This document shows positions 8,474 through 17,285 of a stretch of DNA of 64,000 nt, in pieces. Where the stretch lies: assembly GCA_020053735.1 (NCBI GenBank), contig JAGVMP010000011.1, positions 310,001-374,000 of the forward strand, in the 5' to 3' direction. Numbering within the stretch: the first letter of the stretch is position 1; each line of letters starts with the position of its first letter. Below the pieces are notes generated by a model. It was not told the DNA's origin. It searched no databases and saw only the letters and a program-made list of their open reading frames with translations. A program made the position numbers and the translations under genes. The DNA comes from Pseudomonadota bacterium. Its GTDB lineage: Bacteria > Pseudomonadota > Gammaproteobacteria > Burkholderiales > Methylophilaceae.

Positions 8474-9871
8474 ATGGCAAAAAAATCAGCAGCGAATACC
8501 AAACTATTTGTACTTGACACCAACGTGCTGATGCACGACCCATCGAGCTTATTCCGCTTTGAAGAGCACGATATCTACTTGCCAATGGTGACGTTGGAAG
8601 AACTAGATAACAATAAAAAGGGGTTGACCGAAGTCGCGCGTAACGCACGCCAAGCCAGCCGTAGCTTAGAAGAGATCGTCGGCACCGACCTGACTAATTT
8701 AGAGCTAGGTTGTCCACTGGCCATTAACGGCAATAAACATTTGGCTGGGCGCCTGTTTTTACAAACCTCACAAGTCAATATTGAATTACCAGGTTTAGCA
8801 GGCAGTAAGGCCGACAACCAAATTATTAGCGTCGTACTCAGCCTTAAAAAGCAACAGCCTAACCGTCAAGTTATCTTAGTCAGCAAAGATATTAACATCC
8901 GCATTAAAGCACGCGCCATGGGCGTACCGGCGGAGGATTACTTTAATGACAAGGTACTGGAAGATACCGACCTGCTGTATAGCGGTATTAGAGAGTTGCC
9001 ACAAGATTTTTGGGATAAACACAGCAAAGCGATGGAATCGTGGCAAGAGGCAGGACGTATGTTTTATCGCATTACTGGGCCGCTGGTTAAAAGCTTCCTC
9101 ATCAATGAGTTTGTGTTTTATGAATTCGATAAACCATTCCACGCCATGGTGCGCAAGCTGGAAAATAACACGGCTGTGTTGGAAGTAGTGCAAGACCACA
9201 TGAACCCAAAACATAACGTATGGGGCATTACCGCGCGCAACCGAGAGCAAAATTATGCGCTGAATTTACTCATGAATCCAGACATCGATTTTGTGACCTT
9301 GCTGGGCCAAGCGGGCACAGGCAAAACCTTACTCACGCTGGCTGCAGCACTGACCCAAACTTTAGATAAAAAAACTTATTCCGAAATTATTATGACACGT
9401 GTGACAGTGCCAGTGGGTGAAGACATCGGCTTTTTACCAGGCACTGAAGAAGAAAAAATGGCGCCTTGGATGGGCGCGCTAGAAGATAATTTGGACGTAC
9501 TGAATAAAACTGATGAAGATGCAGGTGAGTGGGGGCGAGCCGCTACGCAAGATTTAATCCGTACCCGTATTAAAGTAAAATCACTCAATTTTATGCGCGG
9601 CCGTACTTTTTTGCATAAATTTTTAATTATTGATGAAGCACAAAACCTCACCCCAAAACAGATGAAAACACTTATCACGCGCGCAGGGCCTGGCACTAAA
9701 GTAGTGTGCTTAGGTAACATTGCACAAATTGATACACCATATCTAACTGAAGGTAGTTCAGGCCTCACTTACGTGGTTGATCGCTTTAAAGGTTGGCAAC
9801 ATAACGGTCATGTCACCTTAGTGCGTGGCGAACGCTCGCGCTTGGCAGATTTTGCAGCCGAAGCACTTTAA
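8474..9871 (+). CDS. PIN domain plus PhoH-like ATPase (YlaK type)
   Basis: 465 residues. An N-terminal PIN nuclease domain (residues ~8-145, opening FVLDTNVLMHD and with later acidic residues such as DNQII) is joined to a C-terminal PhoH ATPase (Walker A LLGQAGTGKTLLTLAAAL, Walker B KFLIIDEAQNLTP). In actinobacterial homologues such PIN-PhoH proteins are unwinding ribonucleases; the activity in this organism is inferred. The start ATG at 8474 has AAGAAG before it. lplT follows after eight bases. This is the PIN-containing class, distinct from the shorter PhoH linked to ybeY. Confidence 0.93.
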   Translation: MAKKSAANTKLFVLDTNVLMHDPSSLFRFEEHDIYLPMVTLEELDNNKKGLTEVARNARQASRSLEEIVGTDLTNLELGCPLAINGNKHLAGRLFLQTSQVNIELPGLAGSKADNQIISVVLSLKKQQPNRQVILVSKDINIRIKARAMGVPAEDYFNDKVLEDTDLLYSGIRELPQDFWDKHSKAMESWQEAGRMFYRITGPLVKSFLINEFVFYEFDKPFHAMVRKLENNTAVLEVVQDHMNPKHNVWGITARNREQNYALNLLMNPDIDFVTLLGQAGTGKTLLTLAAALTQTLDKKTYSEIIMTRVTVPVGEDIGFLPGTEEEKMAPWMGALEDNLDVLNKTDEDAGEWGRAATQDLIRTRIKVKSLNFMRGRTFLHKFLIIDEAQNLTPKQMKTLITRAGPGTKVVCLGNIAQIDTPYLTEGSSGLTYVVDRFKGWQHNGHVTLVRGERSRLADFAAEAL

Positions 9872-9879
9872 ATGATGTA

Positions 9880-11076
9880 ATGAAAAAAGGCTTTTATACG
9901 CTTTTAGGTGCACAGTTTTTATCCGCTCTGGCAGATAACGCCTTGCTATTTGCCGCCATAGCACTTTTGACTGAATTAAACGCACCAGACTGGCATACCC
10001 CGCTACTGCAGCAGTATTTTGTCATTTCTTATATCCTTCTCGCGCCTTTTGTCGGTACCATCGCTGACGCTTTTCCAAAAGGTGGGGTGATGTTTTTTTC
10101 CAACACAGTAAAAGTAGTCGGCTGTGTAGGCATGATATTCGGCATCCCTCCCTTATATGCTTATGGCATTGTAGGGATAGGCGCAGCAGCATATTCACCC
10201 GCTAAATATGGCATATTAACGGAAATGCTACCGAGCAGCTTGTTGGTAAAGGCCAATGGTTGGATGGAAGGCTCTACCGTTACCGCCATTATTTTAGGCG
10301 CCATTATTGGAGGTAAATTAGCCAGTGATGACCCACATTTTGCAATGATTATCATCACGGCTTTGTATACGGCTGCAGCTGTGTTCAATTTTTTCATTCC
10401 TAAAATGCCTATTGACCACCGGCCAGAAAGCAAAAGCATGCTCTACATGCTTAAAGATTTTTGGCATGCATTTAACGCGCTATGGAAGGATCCACTTGGT
10501 CAGGTGTCACTGGCAGTAACAACCTTATTTTGGGGAGCAGGCGCAACGTTAAGGCTAGTCGTGTTGGCTTGGGCTGCGCTAGCACTAAAGTTTGATATAG
10601 AACAATCAACACAATTAATTGCAACAGTAGCGGTTGGCATTGCCGTAGGCTCTGTTGTTGCGTCTCGCTATATCAAGCTCGAAGACTCAACCAAAGTACT
10701 GCCTGCAGGCATTGTGATGGGCATGTTGGTCATTTTGATGGTGTTTATCAACGATTGGCGCATCGCAGCAATGCTGTTGTTTTTTATCGGTGCGCTCAGT
10801 GGGTTTTTTGTGGTGCCTCTAAATGCACTTTTACAGCACCGTGGGCATCTTTTAATTGGGGCAGGGCATTCAATTGCGGTGCAAAACTTCAATGAGCACA
10901 TTGGCATACTCATTTTGTTAGGCTGCTATTTGCTAATGGTGAAGGCCGATGTACCCATCAATATGATAGTGGTCGCATTCGGCATGTTTATCATCATCAC
11001 CATGAGCATTATCAACAGGCTATATCGTGCAAAAATTACAACTCAGGCAATATACAATCCAAGCAATTTGGATTAA
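9880..11076 (+). CDS. lplT: Lysophospholipid transporter LplT (major facilitator)
   Basis: 398 residues with about 12 hydrophobic segments. LplT flips lysophospholipids across the inner membrane for re-acylation. The N-terminus FYTLLGAQFLSALADNALLF and PAKYGILTEMLP around residue 105 match the family. In enterobacteria lplT lies next to aas (acyltransferase); here no aas is adjacent. The gene ends tail to tail with ndh, sharing four bases, so both stop codons fall in the overlap and no dedicated terminator fits between them. Confidence 0.92.
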   Translation: MKKGFYTLLGAQFLSALADNALLFAAIALLTELNAPDWHTPLLQQYFVISYILLAPFVGTIADAFPKGGVMFFSNTVKVVGCVGMIFGIPPLYAYGIVGIGAAAYSPAKYGILTEMLPSSLLVKANGWMEGSTVTAIILGAIIGGKLASDDPHFAMIIITALYTAAAVFNFFIPKMPIDHRPESKSMLYMLKDFWHAFNALWKDPLGQVSLAVTTLFWGAGATLRLVVLAWAALALKFDIEQSTQLIATVAVGIAVGSVVASRYIKLEDSTKVLPAGIVMGMLVILMVFINDWRIAAMLLFFIGALSGFFVVPLNALLQHRGHLLIGAGHSIAVQNFNEHIGILILLGCYLLMVKADVPINMIVVAFGMFIIITMSIINRLYRAKITTQAIYNPSNLD

Positions 11077-12404
11077 TGCAGCTTAATTTTCGGCTCAGTG
11101 CGTTGGGCAATAATACGTGCAATCGTTTGCAAAGCCACTGTGAAAAAACCATGCAGTGTCATTAAATGCATTTTATACAGCGATTGATACATCAAGCGCG
11201 CAAACAAGCCTTCAATATACATATTGCCGCCGGAAAGCGCACCCATTAAACTGCCCACAGTAGAATAACGACCCAAATTCACTAGCGAGCCATAATCACG
11301 ATATTTATATTCTGGTAAGTTAGCTTGATTCGCTACCCGCTTTTTCATCGTTTTAACCAGTAAAGAGGCTTGCTGATGCGCAGCTTGTGCGCGGGGTGGA
11401 ACATTGCTATCATGGCCTAACCTTGGACATGCAGCACAATCGCCAAAAGCAAAAATACTTTCATCTAATGTAGTTTGTAGCGTTTGTTTAACAATCAGTT
11501 GATTGATGCGATTCGTTTCTAAGCCATCTAGCTGTTTCAAAAAATCTGGTGCTTTTATGCCAGCAGCCCACACCACCAATTCAGATGGTACAAAGCGGCC
11601 ACTATGCGTTGTTACGCCCCTGCCTGACACCTCAGTAACACGTTCCCCAGTAAACACATTCACGCGTAATTTTCTCAACTCCACATCTACTGCCAACGAT
11701 AATTTAGTCGGTAGCGCTGGTAATACGCGTTCGCTGGCTTCAATAATAGATATTTTTACATCACGGTCAGCATCAATTTTATCTAAACCATAGGCCGCTA
11801 ATTCACGCGTTGTATTGTGTAACTCTGCTGCAAGCTCCACCCCTGTTGCACCCGCGCCCACAATGACTACTTCTAACTGGCCTGGCTTGATAGGTGTGCT
11901 TTGTGTTTGCGCGCGCACCAATGCATTGTGTAAGCGGCGATGAAATTTCTCTGCTTGTTCTTGCGTATCTAATGCAATTGAATACTCGCGCGCGCCTTTA
12001 ATACCAAAATCATTCGTAGTGCTACCAATTGCTATCACCAAGGTGTCATATTTAAACGTACGGCGTGGAATCACCTCCACGCCTTCTTCATCATGGTGTG
12101 GCGCAATCGTAACTTCTTTGGTGGCGCGATTTAAGCCGTCCATGCGGCCAAGGCGAAAATTAAAATGGTGCCAATGCGCCTGCGCCAAATACTCTAGTTG
12201 GTGTTTGTCGGGGTTCATGCTGCCTGCTGCAATCTCGTGCAGCAATGGCTTCCACATGTGCGTTCTGGTACTATCAATTAGCGTAATTTCAGCTTTTTTA
12301 TGCTTACCCAAACTATTGCCTAGTCGCGTTGCAAGCTCTAAACCACCCGCACCACCACCTACGATCACAATGTGATGTAAATTATTTTTAGAAGTATTTT
12401 CCAA
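11073..12404 (-). CDS. ndh: Type II NADH dehydrogenase (NDH-2)
   Basis: 443 residues. A single-subunit, non-pumping flavoprotein that transfers electrons from NADH to quinone at the inner face of the membrane. FAD-binding motif IVIVGGGAGGLELATRLG is at residues ~12-30, NAD-binding VVIVGAGATGVELAAEL around 180, and IFAFGDCAACPR (second FAD contact) around 310. The C-terminal ~60 residues (LYKMHLMTLHGFFTVALQTI) form the amphipathic membrane anchor. It could re-oxidise the NADH made by formate dehydrogenase; this is inferred from pathway logic. Confidence 0.93.
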   Translation of the reverse strand: MENTSKNNLHHIVIVGGGAGGLELATRLGNSLGKHKKAEITLIDSTRTHMWKPLLHEIAAGSMNPDKHQLEYLAQAHWHHFNFRLGRMDGLNRATKEVTIAPHHDEEGVEVIPRRTFKYDTLVIAIGSTTNDFGIKGAREYSIALDTQEQAEKFHRRLHNALVRAQTQSTPIKPGQLEVVIVGAGATGVELAAELHNTTRELAAYGLDKIDADRDVKISIIEASERVLPALPTKLSLAVDVELRKLRVNVFTGERVTEVSGRGVTTHSGRFVPSELVVWAAGIKAPDFLKQLDGLETNRINQLIVKQTLQTTLDESIFAFGDCAACPRLGHDSNVPPRAQAAHQQASLLVKTMKKRVANQANLPEYKYRDYGSLVNLGRYSTVGSLMGALSGGNMYIEGLFARLMYQSLYKMHLMTLHGFFTVALQTIARIIAQRTEPKIKLH

Positions 12405-12459
12405 ATTAGCTTTCTTTTAAAAATCGATTAAACATTATTAGCTACTTGCTTACCAACAA

Positions 12460-12493
12460 ACAAAAACGCGCCTGCTGAGGCCAGCAAGCGCGT
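12460..12493 (-). terminator. Rho-independent terminator after the lipoprotein cytochrome c
   Basis: Stem ACGCGC(C)TGCTG / CAGCA(A)GCGCGT at 12466-12493 with one mismatch and loop AGGC. On the minus strand it is followed by TTTTTGTTTG. It lies 16 bases past the stop of the cytochrome gene that ends at 12510. Confidence 0.85.
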
Positions 12494-12509
12494 GCATTGC
12501 ATCAAATTA

Positions 12510-13058
12510 TTATTCGTTACCAGTGGTGCCGTCACCTTTAGTGCGAATCCAAGCGATTACTTTAAGCAGCTCGTCCGGTGTTATACCATTTTTTGGATCT
12601 GTCGGATCCATGATACCAATCCCCTTACCACCCATGCCCCCATTTGTGCCGGCCCAAATAGTTTCAAACATACCTTTATTAGTTGCATTTTTAGGATATT
12701 TAAATGTTGGGCCAACCAAACCAGGGCCAACTTGACCTTTGCCATCTGGACCATGACACTGCGTACATGAATACAAACCAAACACCTTTTTGCCTTTAGC
12801 AATTGCATCTTCATCGCCAATATAGGCATTCTTACCTGTGGCTAAAAACTCTTTTGCGGCTGGGGTATCAAACAAGGCTGCGTCTATGATGAGAGGCTTA
12901 TCATCTCGCGTATCAATAAAAGCTATCGCATTACCACTTGGAGCAGCCGCCTCAGTAGCGCTTTCAGCATTGCCACTTCCGCCAGTGTCAGATTTATTAC
13001 ATGCAACTAAGGCTGTTAGCATTAAAGCTAAAACGGCATATATCTTTAGTTGTTTCAT
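12510..13058 (-). CDS. Lipid-anchored cytochrome c, XoxG-like paralogue
   Basis: 182 residues. A lipoprotein signal peptide (lipobox LVAC, Cys20) precedes a Ser/Gly/Ala-rich linker and one class-I cytochrome domain with haem motif CTQCH. It shares many short blocks with the neighbouring XoxG: DTPAAKEFL vs DTPEAKQFL, YPKNATNKGMFET vs YAKNATDKGMFES, and VIAWIRTKGDG vs AIAYIRLNYKGDG. It is therefore probably a tandem duplicate that gained a lipid anchor. It lies just downstream of xoxG with its own ribosome site (AAGGAGCC) and terminator. It may accept electrons from XoxF or XoxG and pass them to a terminal oxidase; this is inference. Confidence 0.88.
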   Translation of the reverse strand: MKQLKIYAVLALMLTALVACNKSDTGGSGNAESATEAAAPSGNAIAFIDTRDDKPLIIDAALFDTPAAKEFLATGKNAYIGDEDAIAKGKKVFGLYSCTQCHGPDGKGQVGPGLVGPTFKYPKNATNKGMFETIWAGTNGGMGGKGIGIMDPTDPKNGITPDELLKVIAWIRTKGDGTTGNE

Positions 13059-13096
13059 TTGAAGGCTCCTTAATCAATATTCTTAGTATATATAAC

Positions 13097-13130
13097 AAAA
13101 AAACAGCTACTGTAATTATACAGCAGCTGT
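13097..13130 (-). terminator. Rho-independent terminator after xoxG
   Basis: Stem ACAGCT(A)CTGTA / TACAG(C)AGCTGT at 13103-13130, one mismatch, loop ATTA, followed on the minus strand by seven Ts. It sits between xoxG (stop at 13163) and the lipoprotein cytochrome, so the latter needs read-through or its own promoter. Confidence 0.85.
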
Positions 13131-13162
13131 CTGATTTTGTTACTAATGACTAGATTAAATGC

Positions 13163-13720
13163 TTACTTCAACCAAGTTTTTTCGCCATCGCCTTTATAGT
13201 TTAAGCGAATATAAGCAATCGCTTTTAGGATTTGATCAGTTGATAAGCCATCACCTGTTTTACCTGGCAATTGGTTATGCCAAATAAACATCGTGCCGCC
13301 TGAAGCGCCTGGAGTACCGCCTGCGATAGATTCAAACATACCTTTATCGGTTGCATTTTTCGCGTATACCCATTTAGTATCAAAAGCACCTGTACCGCCG
13401 TCTTTACGTAGTGATGGCGCCATCACACCTTCTAATTTACCGCCATGACAACCTGTACAGTTGTTATAGTTGTATTCTCTTTTACCTTTTTTAGCAGCTT
13501 CTGCATCTGCAGCGTAAAGTTTTGTGTATGGATTCACACAAGTTTCTAAAAACTGTTTTGCTTCTGGCGTGTCTGTGTCAACAGCTTTAATCGCTAACGG
13601 CTTACCATCCACAGTAGAAACTAAATTACACGCTGCATTTGCTTGAAATGAAAGTGTAAGACCTGCCAATGCCAACACAGATACTAATAAAGTTGACTTT
13701 AATGCTTTATTACCAAACAT
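13163..13720 (-). CDS. xoxG: Cytochrome c XoxG, electron acceptor of XoxF
   Basis: 185 residues from the ATG at 13720, chosen because AGGAGA lies just upstream; an in-frame start at 13741 lacks such a site. A Sec signal peptide ends at about ANA. The mature protein has one haem motif, NNCTGCHGG, and a likely Met axial ligand in GGTMFIW. XoxG is the dedicated periplasmic c-type cytochrome of lanthanide methanol dehydrogenases. Two extra Cys (ACNL and LETCVN) could form a disulfide. It is followed by a strong terminator and then a lipid-anchored paralogue. Confidence 0.88.
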   Translation of the reverse strand: MFGNKALKSTLLVSVLALAGLTLSFQANAACNLVSTVDGKPLAIKAVDTDTPEAKQFLETCVNPYTKLYAADAEAAKKGKREYNYNNCTGCHGGKLEGVMAPSLRKDGGTGAFDTKWVYAKNATDKGMFESIAGGTPGASGGTMFIWHNQLPGKTGDGLSTDQILKAIAYIRLNYKGDGEKTWLK

Positions 13721-13758
13721 GTTATCTCCTAATTTTTTCAATTTTTAAGTAACGGCTT

Positions 13759-13842
13759 ACATGCAAATGCAACTCGACCGTTTGCTCATTTAACGAACTT
13801 GTTTCTACTTGGTTGACACTGTACTGTCATAAAAATATGACA
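13759..13842. promoter_or_regulatory. Possible regulatory sites upstream of xoxG
   Basis: The 161-base gap between xoxJ and xoxG holds ACATGCAAATG at 13759-13769, an 11-base word also present (opposite orientation) upstream of xoxF at 17125-17135. It also holds a perfect inverted repeat TGTCATA-AAAA-TATGACA at 13825-13842. Both are visible in the sequence; operator function is a guess. Confidence 0.35.
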
Positions 13843-13881
13843 AATTTTCGTAAAGTGCTGTCACAAAATAAAGCCGTTATT

Positions 13882-14820
13882 TTACTCTGTTTTTGGCACA
13901 ACTGCACCACGTTCTTTATCAGGATTTTTGCTTTTACCCTTCTCCACAACCACTGGCACATGCGGGATACCATAGTCATCTAATATCTTTGTGATTTTAT
14001 CCGCGTTGCGGTCAAGCGCAGCTTGAATTTTCTCCATACGCTCTTTATCTTTCTTACGCACCCCTACCGAGATATTCCAAAACTCCTTACCCTTAGCACT
14101 GTCAATTGCGTCACGCCCAACATATTCAGGAATCATTCTCACTTCCATCGGCACTGCATTTTGCTTTGCAAAATAACCGCCAATAGGTCCCCAAGCCACT
14201 GCAATATCAATTTCTTTTTTAGCTAAATCATCTATCAAATAGCTTGGTGGTAAATTTAAGTCGCGTTGCATGCGATAAGGCCGCGCATTTACAATTAAAT
14301 CATTTTTATCCATAGCGATGGTGGCGGGACTTTCGCCCACTACGCCAATAATACCTTTTTTCAAATCTGGCGAAGTCCAATCCGTAATGTTGTAATTACT
14401 CTCTTTGCGCCATACATACACATGGCCAGAGCGATAGTAAGGTTTTGATGTACGCAATACATCATTGCCCTCAGATGTACCTATAATCACGTCGCAGCGT
14501 TTTGCATTAATCGTGTTACGATAAAAACCCATACGATCTGGCCAAAACTGATAGGTCAGTTTTAAACCTAAATCTTTAGCCAATACTTCTGCAATTTTAT
14601 TTTCAAACCCTTCATGTTTCGAGTTTGAGTAAGGCATGTTTTCTGGGTCGGCACACACTTTAAATTCTGTACCGTCATCCACGCGCTGTGCTTCTCCACC
14701 ACGGCCAGAGTTTAAATCAATGTTTGCTAAATCATCGGCTGCGTAACTCATATTACTTGTAAGTGCAAATGCAGTGACAATACTTGCCAGCAAACCAGAC
14801 TGCTTCATATGTTTCAACAT
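13882..14820 (-). CDS. xoxJ: XoxJ, periplasmic binding-protein-like partner of XoxF
   Basis: 312 residues. A signal peptide ends near SYAAD, followed by a family-3 solute-binding fold (VCADPENMPYSN, GFENKIAEVLAKDLGLKLTY, CDVIIGTSEGNDVLRTSKPY, IDIAVAWGPIGGYFA). MxaJ/XoxJ proteins are encoded with PQQ methanol dehydrogenases and are thought to help fold or activate the apoenzyme. The C-terminus is Lys/Glu-rich. The gene is separated from xoxF by a terminator and a 300-base gap, and from xoxG by 161 bases, so the three may be transcribed from separate promoters. Confidence 0.9.
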   Translation of the reverse strand: MLKHMKQSGLLASIVTAFALTSNMSYAADDLANIDLNSGRGGEAQRVDDGTEFKVCADPENMPYSNSKHEGFENKIAEVLAKDLGLKLTYQFWPDRMGFYRNTINAKRCDVIIGTSEGNDVLRTSKPYYRSGHVYVWRKESNYNITDWTSPDLKKGIIGVVGESPATIAMDKNDLIVNARPYRMQRDLNLPPSYLIDDLAKKEIDIAVAWGPIGGYFAKQNAVPMEVRMIPEYVGRDAIDSAKGKEFWNISVGVRKKDKERMEKIQAALDRNADKITKILDDYGIPHVPVVVEKGKSKNPDKERGAVVPKTE

Positions 14821-15124
14821 TATTATATTTCCTTGATTAAAATTGCGGATAAAGTTTCCGCATTACAACTTGAGAGTATGTCTAAAAATAAAAGTTCTAT
14901 ACTTGCCAGTATAGTAATTAACAACTACAGCATTGTAACTAATTTTTCATTTTTAGGCATACTCACTACCCAATAACGGCTATCAAATTATTTAGATAAG
15001 CTCTTTATTTAAAATGCTTGTAATAAAAATGCGTTGCCCAAATAAAAACACCCCACCGAAGTGGGGTGTTTTTTAGCTTTTAATTCTAACTGCGATTAAA
15101 CCAGTAACTAATTACAAGTCTAAA
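14821..15124. other. xoxF-xoxJ intergenic region
   Basis: No coding region is visible. It contains the xoxF terminator (15045-15072), and on the xoxJ side a perfect inverted repeat CTATACT-TGCC-AGTATAG (14897-14914) about 80 bases before xoxJ and a smaller hairpin TGCGGA/TCCGCA (14844-14862) within the likely 5' leader. The xoxJ promoter should lie here. The inverted repeat is the best operator candidate, without proof. Confidence 0.5.
15045..15072 (-). terminator. Terminator of xoxF
   Basis: A perfect 12-base-pair stem, AAAACACCCCAC / GTGGGGTGTTTT, with loop CGAA, ending in a T-run on the minus strand. It stands about 50 bases past the xoxF stop. Confidence 0.92.
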
Positions 15125-17002
15125 TTATAGTTTGAATACTGTTAATGCACCGCCGCCAGGAGCAGCGTTGTATTTAACAAGTTCAGCATAACCACCAGCA
15201 GCACCAAGTGCGTCTGTTGGGTTAGTCATACCAAGGTTCATCGCTACACCAGCCCAGCCACCGATACCTGATAGCACGCCAACGTGTTGTTTACCTTTGT
15301 GACCGTATGTGAATGCATTACCAATCACACCAGAACCAACTTGGAATTTCCAAAGTTCTTTGCCTGATTGTGCATCTAAAGCTTTTAACCAACGATCAAG
15401 AGTACCGTAGAACACTAGGTTTGAAGCAGTAGTTAAAGCACCACCCCAAGCAGAGAATTTCTCTTTGTTGTACCATACTTTTTTGTTGGTCATTGGATCA
15501 TAAGCAGCAAAGCCACCCATTACGCCATCTGGACCTGGGAACATGGTCAATGTAGCACCAACCCATGGTTGACCAGCTGTGTATTTAGACTCAACTGGCT
15601 CGTATGTCATACATACGTGGTTAAGTGGTGAATACATTAAACCAGTTTTTGGTGAGTAAGCAGCTGGTTGTTGGTCTTTAGTACCCAATGCAGCTGGGCA
15701 AACGCCTTTAGCATTGTAATCTTGGTGAGTAGATGCACTCGCCAATTTTTGTGGGATACCAGATTTCATGTCAACATTAGTTGCCCAGTTAACAAATGGA
15801 TGTACTTTCTCAGCAGCAATCAATGAACCGTTAGCAGCATTGAATGTATATGCAAAACCGTTACGGTCATGGTGCCATGCATATGTTTTGCCACCTTTGT
15901 CGAACAAGATTACTTCGTTAATACCATCATAATCCCACTCATCGTGTGGAGTCATTTGGTAGCCCCATTTAGCAACACCAGAATCCATATCGCGTGCGAA
16001 AATAGTCATAGACCATTTGTTGTCGCCTGGACGGACATCTGGGTTCCAAACGGATGGGTTACCTGTACCGTAGTACACTAAGTTTGTGCGTGCATCATAT
16101 GGCCACCAGCCCCATGTAGAGCCGCCGCCATGTTGCCAACCATCTTTAACTGCTTGTGGTTTTAACCATGTACGAACGCCAAGATCTTTTTCGCCAACTT
16201 TCAATTCAGACAATTTAAGGGCTTCAAAAGAACCACCTTGTTTGTTGCCGCCATTGATGTCTTTGTATGTAGACAAAGCGCTGTAATGTGGGTTTGCTGA
16301 GTTGAAATCAGAACCGATTAACACTTCTGAGTCAGGACCTGTTGAGTATGCTTTCCAAGCTAATGAACCATCTTTAGCATTGTACGCAGCGATAAAGCAA
16401 CGAACACCGAATTCAGCACCTGAGCAACCAGTTAAGATTTTGTCTTTGATTACGTGTGGAGCGTTAGTGTTAGTCGCGCCAACTTTTGGATCATTAACTA
16501 ATGTTGACCAAACTTTAGCACCTGTTTTTGCATCCAAAGCAACCAAGTTACCGTCATTTTGTTGCAAGTAGATTTTGCCATCGCCGAAACCAAGACCGCG
16601 GTTTACGTTATCGCAACATAAAACTGCTTGTACTGATGGATCTTGTTTTGGGAAATATGACCAAACGATTTTTTGATTGTCATTTAAATCTAAAGCGTAT
16701 ACGTTGTTTGGGAATGCTGTATGTACATACATCATGTTACCAACAACGATTGGCGAACCTTCGTGACCACGGTTTACACCAGTAGCGAATGTCCATGCAG
16801 CTTTAAGATTTTTAACGTTGCCTTTGTTAATTTGAGCAAGTGAGCTGTACCCATGGTTCAGGTGACCAGCACGTGGGTGAGCCCAGTTATTTGCATTTGC
16901 AATTGCTGCTTCTTGGTCTGCAGCTGCTGATGCAACCATTGGCATTGCCAATGTAGCGCCTGCAACTAAGCCTAGAGCTAGCTTGATTGTATTGAATTTC
17001 AT
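15125..17002 (-). CDS. xoxF: Lanthanide-dependent PQQ methanol dehydrogenase XoxF
   Basis: 625 residues. A periplasmic eight-bladed propeller quinoprotein oxidising methanol to formaldehyde or formate. The signal peptide ends near ASAAAD. Visible landmarks are the vicinal Cys pair in LCCDNVNRG (PQQ disulfide ring), GTGNPSVWNP, RPGDNKWSM, and HDEWDYDGIN, where Asp357 is the catalytic base and Asp359 is the extra Asp that marks lanthanide enzymes (Ala in calcium-type MxaF). The lack of a small MxaI-like subunit nearby also supports XoxF. With xoxJ and xoxG it forms the methanol oxidation module. Subtype (possibly XoxF4, the Methylophilales clade) would need a tree. Confidence 0.96.
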   Translation of the reverse strand: MKFNTIKLALGLVAGATLAMPMVASAAADQEAAIANANNWAHPRAGHLNHGYSSLAQINKGNVKNLKAAWTFATGVNRGHEGSPIVVGNMMYVHTAFPNNVYALDLNDNQKIVWSYFPKQDPSVQAVLCCDNVNRGLGFGDGKIYLQQNDGNLVALDAKTGAKVWSTLVNDPKVGATNTNAPHVIKDKILTGCSGAEFGVRCFIAAYNAKDGSLAWKAYSTGPDSEVLIGSDFNSANPHYSALSTYKDINGGNKQGGSFEALKLSELKVGEKDLGVRTWLKPQAVKDGWQHGGGSTWGWWPYDARTNLVYYGTGNPSVWNPDVRPGDNKWSMTIFARDMDSGVAKWGYQMTPHDEWDYDGINEVILFDKGGKTYAWHHDRNGFAYTFNAANGSLIAAEKVHPFVNWATNVDMKSGIPQKLASASTHQDYNAKGVCPAALGTKDQQPAAYSPKTGLMYSPLNHVCMTYEPVESKYTAGQPWVGATLTMFPGPDGVMGGFAAYDPMTNKKVWYNKEKFSAWGGALTTASNLVFYGTLDRWLKALDAQSGKELWKFQVGSGVIGNAFTYGHKGKQHVGVLSGIGGWAGVAMNLGMTNPTDALGAAGGYAELVKYNAAPGGGALTVFKL

Positions 17003-17121
17003 TATTTATCTCCAAAGTTATGTTACTAAGGGTTTATTTAAAGCACACTCAAAATTTTGTCACATACATCTAAAGCTTATTCAGCTATAATTTTTGTTAC
17101 AAATTTAAAGAATACTTCGTT

Positions 17122-17137
17122 TCACATTTGCATGTGA
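17122..17137. promoter_or_regulatory. Inverted repeat upstream of xoxF
   Basis: TCACAT-TTGC-ATGTGA, a perfect 6+6 inverted repeat about 120-135 bases before the xoxF start, in a 283-base gap shared with the divergent peptidase gene. Its core CATTTGCATGT is the reverse complement of the word found upstream of xoxG. Nothing else of note is seen in the gap besides AT-rich DNA. Confidence 0.4.
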
Positions 17138-17285
17138 GGTAAGCAATATAAAACATGTAATTTTAAATTGCAACACTTTAGTTACAATTTATTTACAAAT
17201 GTTCAATTATTTTTTAAGTATTTTTTTCGGCACAAATCGCAGTAATAAAATAGCCAATAAAATCAAATAGAAAGCTAAATTTTTC

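Noticed and set aside
11073-11076. Possible gene fusion or frameshift at the lplT/ndh overlap
   Set aside because: The genes are on opposite strands and both have complete C-termini; it is a simple four-base tail overlap.
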